Positions 6,813 through 13,238 of a stretch of 14,927 nucleotides of DNA are shown here, piece by piece (position 1 is the first letter of the stretch; each line of letters opens with the position of its first letter). The translations under genes and the position numbers were made by a program. Origin of the DNA: Halovivax sp. (GTDB lineage: Archaea; Halobacteriota; Halobacteria; Halobacteriales; Natrialbaceae); NCBI GenBank assembly GCA_007119345.1, contig SKPV01000257.1, positions 1 to 14,927 on the forward strand, given 5' to 3'. The notes beneath the pieces were generated by a model. The model did no database searches. It saw only the letters and a list, made by a program, of their open reading frames with translations, and was not told the origin of the DNA.

Positions 6813-7046
6813 TCAGTCCGCGTTCATCGACGGCGGCTGGTTCGTCGATCCGCGACTCGCTCCGACCTCCTCGGAATCGTCGAGCGGTGCATTGACGAAC
6901 ATCGCGTGACCGATCAGTAACGAAGCGACCAGCGCGCCGACCGGGACCGCCGTGGTCGTCGGGAGGCCCACGACGACCAACGCGGCGGCGACGCCGACCA
7001 GCGAGACCGGAATGAGCCCGAGGACGAGATCGTAGTAGCGAGCCAT
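6813..7046 (-). CDS. Small two-helix membrane protein of unknown function
   Basis: The 77-residue protein starts MARYYDLVLG, with hydrophobic segments at about residues 7-27 and 34-51, and a hydrophilic acidic/Ser-rich tail (DDSEEVGASRGS onward). GLPTTTAVPVG separates the two helices. I do not recognise a named family, though small membrane proteins of this build are common in haloarchaea. The start is well supported by a strong TATA box centred 30 bp upstream. It reads in the same direction as the cyclodeaminase-family gene 51 bp downstream and may be co-transcribed with it. An inverted repeat lies upstream of the TATA box, so transcription may be regulated. Confidence 0.75.
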   Translation of the reverse strand: MARYYDLVLGLIPVSLVGVAAALVVVGLPTTTAVPVGALVASLLIGHAMFVNAPLDDSEEVGASRGSTNQPPSMNAD

Positions 7047-7072
7047 AGCTACTACATACTATGAGAAACATG

Positions 7073-7080
7073 TATATAAG
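7073..7080 (-). promoter_or_regulatory. Strong TATA box for the small membrane protein
   Basis: CTTATATA on the minus strand, preceded by an A-rich GGAAAATC stretch that could serve as the TFB-recognition element. It is centred 30 bp before the ATG at 7046 and is the clearest TATA box in the window. Confidence 0.7.
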
Positions 7081-7106
7081 GATTTTCCATATTCGAACCG
7101 TATTTG

Positions 7107-7123
7107 ATTCGTGCCTCACGAAT
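7107..7123. promoter_or_regulatory. Perfect 7-bp inverted repeat, candidate operator
   Basis: ATTCGTG-CCT-CACGAAT has 7-bp arms and a 3-bp spacer. It lies 26 bp upstream of the TATA box at 7073-7080 (minus strand), where an activator site would be expected, in an AT-rich patch of a GC-rich genome. Function is inferred from position and symmetry only. Confidence 0.45.
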
Positions 7124-7274
7124 ACACGAGTCGGTGAATCTGCATAAGTTATGGAGAGCCAATAGCGAACTTCGACCGCGACGTCCGGACCTTCGACGAC
7201 TCACGAGCACGATATCGTGACGGACCGCGTCGACTCCGGGTGACACTCGATCGGCGGGACGTCACGGCGGACCG

Positions 7275-7317
7275 GCCCGTCGAACCGGGCGGGCGATCCG
7301 TCGGCGGGCGCCGACGG
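7275..7317 (-). terminator. Two GC hairpins just after the DUF3054 stop
   Basis: CCGTCGGC-GGGC-GCCGACGG (7298-7317) is a perfect 8-bp stem with a 4-nt loop, 9 bp past the DUF3054 stop codon on the minus strand. A second 5-bp stem, GCCCG/CGGGC, lies at 7275-7290. There is no T-run, and archaeal terminators usually rely on one, so these may instead be RNA 3'-end stabilisers. Confidence 0.35.
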
Positions 7318-7326
7318 TCGGGACGG

Positions 7327-7743
7327 TCACCTTCGGAACGCGAGTTCGTACCCGCCGCGGACGATCACGAACGCGACCAGGCCGAATCCGACGAAGACGA
7401 CCATGAACGACCACGGGACGCCCCCGTCGACGTGCGACGAGCCGCGAATCAGGAACCCGACGTTCGAGGCCGCGAGCCAGCAGATCGCCGTCCGTCGCAC
7501 GACCGCTACCGGGTCGCCGGCGTCCGCCCGACGGTAGTTTCCGGCGACGGCGGCGACGACGAACCACCCCAACACGAAGGGAGCTGCGGCCTCGACCACC
7601 GCGGGAACGTCCGCGATCGAGTATCTTTCGTGGCTCGATCGACCGGCCAGGACTAACCCGACGATGACGGCGACGTCGAGAGCCGCCAGCCGGAGCGCGT
7701 CCGGTCGCCTGTCGGTGCCGACAGAATCCCGTCCGAGAGGCAT
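7327..7743 (-). CDS. DUF3054 family membrane protein
   Basis: The 138-residue protein has four hydrophobic segments at about residues 18-33, 50-68, 84-99 and 109-129. Between the first two is GRSSHERYS (34-42), the conserved G-R-x-x-H signature of DUF3054. A Gly-Trp (GW, 59-60) near the second helix and PWSF (110-113) before the last helix also match the family. Function is unknown; members occur in actinobacteria and haloarchaea. ATG at 7743 is preferred over the in-frame start at 7791 because the extra 16 residues (MVEIGTPIWWRC...) lack family similarity and a possible TATA element lies within that stretch. Strand-adjacent neighbours have their own promoters, so it is probably monocistronic. 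Confidence 0.8.
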   Translation of the reverse strand: MPLGRDSVGTDRRPDALRLAALDVAVIVGLVLAGRSSHERYSIADVPAVVEAAAPFVLGWFVVAAVAGNYRRADAGDPVAVVRRTAICWLAASNVGFLIRGSSHVDGGVPWSFMVVFVGFGLVAFVIVRGGYELAFRR

Positions 7744-7763
7744 GTCGGAACGTCCGCAACGCC

Positions 7764-7772
7764 ACCATATCG
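7764..7772 (-). promoter_or_regulatory. Possible TATA element for the DUF3054 gene
   Basis: On the minus strand CGATATGGT is centred about 25 bp before ATG 7743, in agreement with that start and a leaderless transcript. The match is moderate. Confidence 0.35.
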
Positions 7773-7860
7773 GTGTCCCGATTTCGACCACTCATCGGGC
7801 CAGTCGCCACGGCAACCCGACGAGTAACATCAAATTTTCGATTGGTTCGGAAAGCAGCAC

Positions 7861-7868
7861 TAATATAC
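7861..7868 (+). promoter_or_regulatory. TATA box for the J-domain protein
   Basis: TAATATAC is centred about 28 bp before the ATG at 7892, in the AT-rich gap 7792-7891. This fits a leaderless transcript and supports the start. Confidence 0.6.
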
Positions 7869-7891
7869 CGTGACGGCGTACCCCATCACAG

Positions 7892-8551
7892 ATGGGCGTC
7901 GTCGACGAACGACACGAAGGGTGCGACGGCTGCGGCAGAACCGTCGCGTTGAACGAGCTCACGACGGTGTCGATGCCCGACGGGGACACCTTAGCGTGCT
8001 GTCCGCAGTGTGAACCCCACGCGCGAACCGCGGCCGACAAGCTGGCCGAACTCGACACGAACCGCGACGAGTGCGACGGCTGCCAGTCCGAGTTCAAGAC
8101 CGCGTCCCTGGACGACGTCGTACTCACCGATGGAACGGTGCTCACGCTCTGCCGGAGTTGTCTACGCGAAGTACCGGGCCGAAACAGAGGTGACCGCGCG
8201 GCCGCCAACTCGGGCGACGCCGAAACGGCCGAGATCGCCCGACGAAAGGATCTCTGCAGCCAGTGCCACGAGTGGGTCGACGACGAACTCTACCGGGTGA
8301 CGCTGCTCGACGGCCGAACCGAGGAACTGTGTCCGTTCTGCAAGGAGTCGGCCGAGAACGACGGGATCGTCACCGACGTAAAGATGCGCAGAGCCGAAGC
8401 GCGAGAGATCCTCGACGTCGAGCCGTCCGCTTCCCCGCGCGAGATCAGACGGGCATTTCTCACCCAGATCAAACACGCCCACCCGGACCGTCGGAGCGGG
8501 AGCCGGGAAGCGTTCAAACTCGTCAAAGAAGCCTACGACCAGCTGTCCTGA
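7892..8551 (+). CDS. Triple zinc-module protein with a C-terminal J domain
   Basis: The 219-residue protein has three similar zinc-binding units followed by a DnaJ-type domain. The cysteine pairs are C11/C14 with C37/C40, C61/C64 with C87/C90, and C122/C125 with C147/C150. Each unit has the pattern CxxC, about 22 residues including a V-x-L/M-x-DG turn, then L-x-x-CxxC (or LACCPQC), so they look like an internal triplication. From about residue 167, EAREILDVEPSASPREIRRAF and KHAHPDR (HPD at 197-199) form a J domain that ends right after EAYDQLS, lacking helix IV. HPD is the signature that stimulates Hsp70 (DnaK) ATPase, so the protein is probably a client- or nucleic-acid-specific co-chaperone. 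It is not DnaJ itself: the J domain is C-terminal and the Gly/Phe region is absent. No DnaK is nearby. Confidence 0.85.
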   Translation: MGVVDERHEGCDGCGRTVALNELTTVSMPDGDTLACCPQCEPHARTAADKLAELDTNRDECDGCQSEFKTASLDDVVLTDGTVLTLCRSCLREVPGRNRGDRAAANSGDAETAEIARRKDLCSQCHEWVDDELYRVTLLDGRTEELCPFCKESAENDGIVTDVKMRRAEAREILDVEPSASPREIRRAFLTQIKHAHPDRRSGSREAFKLVKEAYDQLS

Positions 8552-8648
8552 GCCGATCGCGTCCCCGCCAGTTCCACGAGAATCCGACGATATCGTCGCC
8601 GACCGGCGAGTTCGCCCCACGGTCTCCGTGCGAGCGGTCACCCGCGTC

Positions 8649-8667
8649 CGGCGGGGCCTGCCCGCCG
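8649..8667. terminator. GC hairpin between convergent J-domain and TIR genes
   Basis: CGGCGGG-GCCTG-CCCGCCG is a perfect 7-bp stem with a 5-nt loop, 8 bp beyond the TIR stop (minus) and about 100 bp beyond the J-domain gene stop. No T-run follows on either strand, so termination is only suggested by position. Confidence 0.35.
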
Positions 8668-8675
8668 TGGCTCGA

Positions 8676-9287
8676 TCACTTCGAGCCGACCTCGCGGCGG
8701 ACGAACCCGATCGTCGCCGGATCGAAAAAGTAGGACGTGTCGCACACCTCGCATGTCGCTTCGAGCAGCTTCCCGTGCTTGTGGAGCTTCCAGAGCTTCG
8801 TCTGACCCATCTCGAGTTCGAGAGTTACCGGGTGTCCGCAATCGGCGAGCGTGCACGGGAATCGGATGTACCAGTTCGGGACGGAGAGCGCCCCGAGGGG
8901 CGCGAGTTCGGAACGTAGGCGACAGAGCAGATTGAACACCGTGAACGACGGGTTCTCCCGATCGATCGTCACCCCTTCGACGTCCTCGATGAATCCGCCG
9001 CCGAGGTCTTCGGATTCGTACAGCGGGAGGACCGGAATGCCCTTCGCCACCGCGTATCCAATCTCCTGGTTGATCCACTGGCTGTCGACCGACGCCGCCG
9101 TCAGAACGGCGACGACGACGTCGCTGTTGGCGAGGCGGCCCTCCAGTCGCTCGCGGGTTCTGCCGGTTTCGACCTCCTCGAGGGCGACGTGGACGCCGAA
9201 CGGGAAATTCTTGACCGTCGAGAACAGCTCCTGGACGAGCTCCAGGTCGCCCGGGTCGTGAGAGACGAATACCTGTTCTCCGGTCAT
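8676..9287 (-). CDS. TIR-domain protein with a C-terminal zinc-ribbon-like module
   Basis: The 203-residue protein opens with a TIR fold: the first strand and loop QVFVSHDPGDLELVQEL (residues 5-21), a box-2-like VALEEVETG (34-42), strand DVVVAVLT (56-63), then SQWINQEIGYA (69-79) containing E75 at the position of the catalytic glutamate of TIR NADases, and IPVLPLYE (84-91). After a linker, C145, C150, C179 and C182 (CX4C and CX2C), with H152 and two further histidines nearby, suggest a zinc ribbon, followed by YFFDP. TIR proteins in prokaryotes are often NAD-cleaving or signal-producing immune effectors. No ThsA-like or other sensor partner is visible here, so function in defence is inference; the zinc end could recognise a ligand, nucleic acid or protein. 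Confidence 0.82.
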   Translation of the reverse strand: MTGEQVFVSHDPGDLELVQELFSTVKNFPFGVHVALEEVETGRTRERLEGRLANSDVVVAVLTAASVDSQWINQEIGYAVAKGIPVLPLYESEDLGGGFIEDVEGVTIDRENPSFTVFNLLCRLRSELAPLGALSVPNWYIRFPCTLADCGHPVTLELEMGQTKLWKLHKHGKLLEATCEVCDTSYFFDPATIGFVRREVGSK

Positions 9288-9315
9288 CGTCGGTTAGTGT
9301 AGAAAGCAGGGATAC

Positions 9316-9324
9316 CGTTATTAA
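9316..9324 (-). promoter_or_regulatory. TATA-like element for the TIR gene
   Basis: TTAATAACG on the minus strand is centred about 33 bp before the ATG at 9287, in an AT-rich gap. It would give a short 5' leader or a leaderless transcript. Confidence 0.45.
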
Positions 9325-9424
9325 TGTATCTACCTATCTCGTGGCGGTTTCGGCATCGAATCAAATGCGGTTCGCTGATAGCCGACGATATTGACCCTCA
9401 GATGGCGCGCCGAGACCTGACGAA

Positions 9425-10069
9425 TCAAAGCGGGTCGACGAGATCCGCGAGCGCCGCTTCGGGGTCGTCCGCCTTCGCGACGCCGCTCGCGAGTAACACG
9501 CCGTCGGCACCCAGATCTCGCGCCGCGACGACGTCGTCACCGGTCGAGATGCCGGCCCCGCAGAGGACCGGCACCGACCCGTCGACCGACCCGGCCGCGG
9601 CGACCGCGTCCTCGACGATCTCCGGGTCCGCCGTGCTCACCGGCGTGCCCGTCCCGATCAGCTCCGGCGGTTCGACGGCGACGGCGTCCGGACCGAGGGC
9701 CGCGGCGGCGCCGACCTGGGCCGGATTGTTCGCGCAGACGACGCTCTCGAGGCCGGCTCGATCGGCCGCGCGAACCGCGCCGTCGATGCTGGCGAGCTTC
9801 AGGCGGCGCTCGGAGTGATTGATGAGCGTCCCGGCCGCGCCGGCGTCGGCGACGGTTTCGGCGAGCGTCGCGCCGGTGTTACTCCCTGGTTCGATCGGAT
9901 CGACGTGCTGGGCCCAGGTCTCGACGCCGGTGTCGGCGACGCGCTCGAGTGCCGGCGCCTGGGGCGCGACGGCGATTCTCGCGTCGGTCCGTTCGGCGAC
10001 CTCGACGGCCGCCTCGGCGACGGCAACCGGATCGCACGGATACGTCTTGCAGTTGACGAGGACGAACAT
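9425..10069 (-). CDS. tpiA: Triosephosphate isomerase, archaeal type
   Basis: The 214-residue enzyme interconverts dihydroxyacetone phosphate and glyceraldehyde 3-phosphate. It is shorter than bacterial enzymes (about 250 residues), as is usual for archaea. Active-site residues are visible: N6 and K8 in LVNCKTY, H85 in INHSERR, and E133 in VEPPELIGTG, whose tail is the flexible loop 6. Phosphate-binding loops are GAGISTGDD (171-179) and GVLLASGV (190-197). ATG at 10069 puts the first strand right at the N-terminus, as expected. A T-rich element lies about 29 bp upstream on the minus strand (10095-10102). MBF1 is upstream on the same strand, but the 116-bp gap suggests separate promoters. Confidence 0.95.
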   Translation of the reverse strand: MFVLVNCKTYPCDPVAVAEAAVEVAERTDARIAVAPQAPALERVADTGVETWAQHVDPIEPGSNTGATLAETVADAGAAGTLINHSERRLKLASIDGAVRAADRAGLESVVCANNPAQVGAAAALGPDAVAVEPPELIGTGTPVSTADPEIVEDAVAAAGSVDGSVPVLCGAGISTGDDVVAARDLGADGVLLASGVAKADDPEAALADLVDPL

Positions 10070-10094
10070 ACTCGTATCCGCCCGCCGCCGCTAC

Positions 10095-10102
10095 GAAAAA
10101 GG
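10095..10102 (-). promoter_or_regulatory. Possible TATA-like element for tpiA
   Basis: CTTTTTCG on the minus strand, centred about 29 bp before the ATG at 10069. Composition and spacing fit, though the match to a TATA box is only fair. Confidence 0.35.
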
Positions 10103-10185
10103 TTCCGAGTCGAGCGACCGCGCCCGCCGTCGTCGGCTCGATCGTTCCGCACTCGACGCTCAGTCCTCGCGTGTTAGGTCGTCGC

Positions 10186-10728
10186 TCAGTCCTTGCGTTT
10201 GACGACGTCGCCGAGGGTGTAACTCCCGGACGAGGAGCCGCCCTCCCACTCCGTCTCCTCGGACGAGCCCGCGTCGCCGGTGAGGGTGACGTCGAGGAAT
10301 CGTTCGAGCTTCGACTGGACGTCGTCGCTCGGGAGCGTTTCGCCGCGTTCGAGTTTGCGTATCAGGCTCGCCTTCTCGTTGAGTTCGTTCGCGAGATCCG
10401 ACTGGCTGAGCCCCTTCTCTTCCCGACCGCGCCGAATTCGGTCGTCGTAGTCGGCCGCGAGCTCGTCCATCTCGTCGAACATGTCCGAGCGGCGGCCGCC
10501 GCCCGACCGGCTCGAAGCGCCGGTGGACGACGATCGCCCGCTCGAACCACCGCTCGAGCCGCTCGAGGAGCTCGTCGAGTACTTGGTCGACGTGCTCGAG
10601 GTGGACCCCGGCGTTTTCACCTCCGTGCCGAAGTCGGTACAGTTAGAACAAACGTCGAGTTTCGCACCCTCGATCTTGACCTTCTTCGGGGCCTGCGTCT
10701 CGGCGCCACACATCTCGCACTGGACCAT
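10186..10728 (-). CDS. Archaeal multiprotein bridging factor 1 (MBF1), zinc ribbon plus helix-turn-helix
   Basis: The 180-residue protein has an N-terminal zinc ribbon (C4, C7, C27, C30: VQCEMCGAE and LDVCSNC), a long Ser/Gly-rich linker (about residues 42-79), and a Cro/C1-type helix-turn-helix at about 92-147 with GLSQSDLANELNEKASLIRKLERGE. The C-terminus ends in YTLGDVVKRKD, a conserved end in archaeal MBF1. MBF1 bridges transcription factors and TBP in eukaryotes; archaeal members associate with ribosomes and may act in translation or transcription, so the role here is open. The linker is far longer and lower in complexity than in non-halophiles. A TATA box CCTTTATCAC sits 27 bp upstream, supporting the ATG at 10728. 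Confidence 0.9.
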   Translation of the reverse strand: MVQCEMCGAETQAPKKVKIEGAKLDVCSNCTDFGTEVKTPGSTSSTSTKYSTSSSSGSSGGSSGRSSSTGASSRSGGGRRSDMFDEMDELAADYDDRIRRGREEKGLSQSDLANELNEKASLIRKLERGETLPSDDVQSKLERFLDVTLTGDAGSSEETEWEGGSSSGSYTLGDVVKRKD

Positions 10729-10750
10729 GTCGGTTCCTATATCGTGGCGC

Positions 10751-10760
10751 GTGATAAAGG
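10751..10760 (-). promoter_or_regulatory. TATA box for the MBF1 gene
   Basis: CCTTTATCAC on the minus strand, centred about 27 bp before ATG 10728, consistent with a leaderless message. Confidence 0.55.
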
Positions 10761-10896
10761 ATACGCCCGGACGGAACGGCCCGGTGCGCGTCGGTTCGCC
10801 GTCCCGTGAATCGATCGCCGCCTATCGGACGGGCCCCTGTCGCCGGGTCCCCGGTGCCGTGGGAAATCCCTCGCTCGAGCGCTCGATACGTCTCGG

Positions 10897-11508
10897 TCAC
10901 TCCAGCGCCGTCATCGAGTAATAGAACCGCTGGAGCGCCGTGAGGTGACCGACGACGGCGAGGAAGATCAGGAGCCAGCCGATCACTCCGTACCCGGCGA
11001 AGGTCGATTCGACCGGATACGCGAGGAAGCCGACGAGGCCGATGAGCGCCAGCCGGTCCGCCCTGCCGACCAGCCCGCCGTAGACGCGGTCCAGTCCGAC
11101 GGCCTGTGCCTGGGTGCCGAGGTAGGAGGTCAGCACGACGCCGGTGACGGCGAGAAATCCGAGTACGTAATCGCCGATGCCGGCCGCGAGGCCGCCGATG
11201 ATCACGATGTCCGCGTAGCGATCGAGGACGTGATCGAGCAGATCGCCGGCGGGCGAGGCGACGTTCTGCTCGCGGGCGAGCGCGCCGTCGACGACGTCGA
11301 GCCACCCGTTGGCGAACACCAGCGCCGCGGCGACGGCGTACCACCAGCGGGCCGCCGTTCCGCCGAGGTAAAACGCGCCCGCGGCGAGGACCGCCGCGAC
11401 GAACGCCAGCACGCTCACGCCGTTCGGCGTCATCCCGACGCGATCGAAGCCGGCCACGAACGGCCGAAGCGCGCCCGTCACGTACGGGCGGAGGCGGTCG
11501 AGCGTCAC
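10897..11508 (-). CDS. CDP-alcohol phosphatidyltransferase family, likely archaetidylinositol-phosphate synthase
   Basis: The 203-residue integral membrane enzyme transfers a phosphorylated alcohol to a CDP-activated archaeal lipid. The family motif is complete: D71-V-V-D74-G-A-L-A-R79, then G88, D92 and D96, the four aspartates that bind metal and the CDP group. About six hydrophobic segments follow the usual topology. The start is a GTG at 11508, in a GTGA overlap with the kinase gene stop, so translation is probably coupled. The exact alcohol (inositol phosphate, glycerol phosphate or serine) cannot be read from the motif; inositol phosphate is the common assignment for this haloarchaeal subgroup. 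It is the third gene of the hisC operon. Confidence 0.85.
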   Translation of the reverse strand: MTLDRLRPYVTGALRPFVAGFDRVGMTPNGVSVLAFVAAVLAAGAFYLGGTAARWWYAVAAALVFANGWLDVVDGALAREQNVASPAGDLLDHVLDRYADIVIIGGLAAGIGDYVLGFLAVTGVVLTSYLGTQAQAVGLDRVYGGLVGRADRLALIGLVGFLAYPVESTFAGYGVIGWLLIFLAVVGHLTALQRFYYSMTALE

Positions 11509-12023
11509 GCCAGGTACCCCACGAAGTCGACCTCGCCGGCGCTCGGCTCGCGGTCGCCGCGGACGACCTCCCCGAGGGCCCTCGCGACCGCGTCCGGAGC
11601 GCGGTCGGTCGTGTCGATCTCGTAGACCGATTCGATCCCGTGGACGTCGACGGCCTCGGCCAGGATCACGTCCAGCGCCTCGCTTTCCGCGTTCTCTCGG
11701 GCTTTGGCGTCCGTCTCACCGCGGGCCGTGAGTCGTCGGTCCAGGACCGTCGGCTCACACCGCAAGACGGCGACCCGATCGGCCGGGAGGTGGTGGGCGA
11801 GGTGCGACTCGAAGACGACGTCCTGGCGGCCGCGCAAGTGGGATGCGAGCGCGTCGAGATCGGCGACGACGCTGTCGCGCTCCTCGTCGACGTCGGTGTA
11901 CAGGGACTGGCGCTCGATCACCTCGTTCAGGTGGACCACGTCGTAGCCGTCGAACCGATCGGCGAGCTCGGCGGTGGCGGTCGTCTTCCCGGTTCCCGGC
12001 GTACCCGTGACCGCGATCCTCAC
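11505..12023 (-). CDS. AK6/Fap7-like adenylate kinase family protein
   Basis: The 172-residue protein starts with the P-loop GTPGTGKT (residues 7-14) and has HLNEVIERQSLYTD (31-44), VVFESHLAHHLP (69-80), VAVLRCEP (84-91) and RGETDAKARENAESE (101-115). This is the pattern of archaeal AK6 proteins (putative adenylate kinases related to eukaryotic Fap7/hCINAP) and not of the larger Adk. Eukaryotic relatives assist late 40S-subunit maturation by acting with uS11, so a ribosome-assembly role is plausible besides AMP phosphorylation. The start is GTG at 12023, overlapping the hisC stop by 4 bp, and its own stop overlaps the next start by 4 bp. ATG starts are absent near the P-loop, so GTG is the only sensible choice. 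Confidence 0.87.
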   Translation of the reverse strand: MRIAVTGTPGTGKTTATAELADRFDGYDVVHLNEVIERQSLYTDVDEERDSVVADLDALASHLRGRQDVVFESHLAHHLPADRVAVLRCEPTVLDRRLTARGETDAKARENAESEALDVILAEAVDVHGIESVYEIDTTDRAPDAVARALGEVVRGDREPSAGEVDFVGYLA

Positions 12024-13165
12024 CGGTCGGACACCTCCGAGTTGGCCCGAGCGTTCGCGTCGTCCGCGAGGTCGAGGGCGGCGAGCGCGCCGTTCAGCGT
12101 CTCGACCGCCCGTCGGGTCTCCTCGTCGGTGCCGCACGTGATCCGGACGCACTCTGGGAGGCCGAAGCTCGTACAGTCGCGCACGATGACGCCTCGCTCT
12201 CGCATCACCTCCGCCACCGACGTGGCGTCCCCGACCTCGACCAGGACGAAGTTTCCGTCGCTCGGCCAGACGTGCGCGTTCGCGTGTTCGGCCACGTACT
12301 CCCTCGCCCACCGCGCCGACTCGACGGTACGGCTGACGTGCTCGTCGTCCTCGAGGGCGGCCGCGCCCGCCCGACAGGCGAGTTCGCTCGCTGCGAACGG
12401 GGTGTTCACCCGCGCGTAGGCGTCCGCCCACTCCGCCGGAACCACGGCGTAGCCGAGTCGAACGCCGGCCAGGCCGTACGCCTTCGAGAACGTTCTGAGC
12501 ACCGCCACGTCGTCCCGAGCCCCGAAGCCGTCGCGTCCCTCCACGAGCGCGACGGCGCTGTCCGTTTCGGCGAACTCCCCGTAGGCCTCGTCGACGACGA
12601 CGAGCGTCCGCTCGTCGGTCTCGGTCGCGATGCGCTCGACTTCGGCGAGGGGGATCGTCGACCCGGACGGATTGTGGGGGCTGGTGAGGTAGACGATTCG
12701 CTCCCCGTCGTAGGCCTCGAGGACCGTCCCGGCGTCCTGCGCGAAGTCCTCGTCCTTCGAGAGCGGGTACTCGCGAACCTCGCCGTGGTGGAATCGGGCG
12801 CTCATTCCGTAGTAGGTGAATCCCGGTGCGGGCACGAGGACGGCGTCCGCCGGATCGAGCAACGCCCGGGAGAGGTAGTCGATGGCGCCGTCGCCGCCGT
12901 TGGCCAGCCAGATCTGCGCAGCGTCGACGTCCCAGCGATGTGTGAGGGCGGACGCGAGATCGGTGTGAGCAACTTTCGGGTACCCGTTGACGCCCTCCGC
13001 GGCCCCCTGCAGGGCCTCGACGGCCGCGGGCGACGGACCGTGCGGGTTCTCGTTGGACGACAGCGTCACGAATTCGGACGGGTCGCGGCCGAGCTCGCGG
13101 GCGACCTCCTCGATCCCGCGCCCCGGCTCGTAGGCGACGTGGTCCGACAGATCCCGTGGCTTCAT
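12020..13165 (-). CDS. hisC: Histidinol-phosphate aminotransferase
   Basis: The 381-residue PLP enzyme converts imidazole-acetol phosphate and glutamate to L-histidinol phosphate in histidine biosynthesis. It belongs to fold type I: SSNENPHGPSP (36-46) at the N-terminus, PHNPSG (163-168), VVVDEAYGEF (189-198) and the PLP lysine K228 in RTFSKAYGLAGVRLGY, followed by the C-terminal Arg-bearing CVRITCGTDEE. The start is an ATG at 13165 with a TATA box 26 bp upstream (13188-13195). It is the first gene of a three-gene operon with the AK6 kinase and the phosphatidyltransferase; no other his genes are in the window, so histidine genes are dispersed here, as is common in haloarchaea. Confidence 0.93.
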   Translation of the reverse strand: MKPRDLSDHVAYEPGRGIEEVARELGRDPSEFVTLSSNENPHGPSPAAVEALQGAAEGVNGYPKVAHTDLASALTHRWDVDAAQIWLANGGDGAIDYLSRALLDPADAVLVPAPGFTYYGMSARFHHGEVREYPLSKDEDFAQDAGTVLEAYDGERIVYLTSPHNPSGSTIPLAEVERIATETDERTLVVVDEAYGEFAETDSAVALVEGRDGFGARDDVAVLRTFSKAYGLAGVRLGYAVVPAEWADAYARVNTPFAASELACRAGAAALEDDEHVSRTVESARWAREYVAEHANAHVWPSDGNFVLVEVGDATSVAEVMRERGVIVRDCTSFGLPECVRITCGTDEETRRAVETLNGALAALDLADDANARANSEVSDR

Positions 13166-13187
13166 ACGCGCATCCTGTCACCCGCGA

Positions 13188-13195
13188 CTATTAAG
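13188..13195 (-). promoter_or_regulatory. TATA box for the hisC operon
   Basis: CTTAATAG on the minus strand, centred about 26 bp before ATG 13165. The gap to the rfcL stop is about 73 bp, so the operon appears to have its own promoter. Confidence 0.55.
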
Positions 13196-13238
13196 GTGTC
13201 CGCAACCACCCCGGAGCGTCGCGGGACCCGACGCGCGC

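Larger units (their letters stand above)
7047..7326. other. 280-bp AT-richer intergenic region
   Basis: It holds the promoter and inverted repeat of the small membrane gene on the left and two GC hairpins downstream of the DUF3054 gene on the right. An open frame on the minus strand (7052-7246) would overlap the TATA box and has no promoter or family resemblance, so I do not call a gene here. Confidence 0.5.

Noticed and set aside
7052..7246. 64-codon minus-strand open frame
   Set aside because: It overlaps the TATA box and palindrome of the small membrane protein and has no family resemblance.
9357..9429. CGAATCAAA repeated at 9357-9365 and 9421-9429
   Set aside because: Only 9 bp, one copy overlaps the tpiA stop, and no element lies between them. 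It is too weak to call a target-site duplication.
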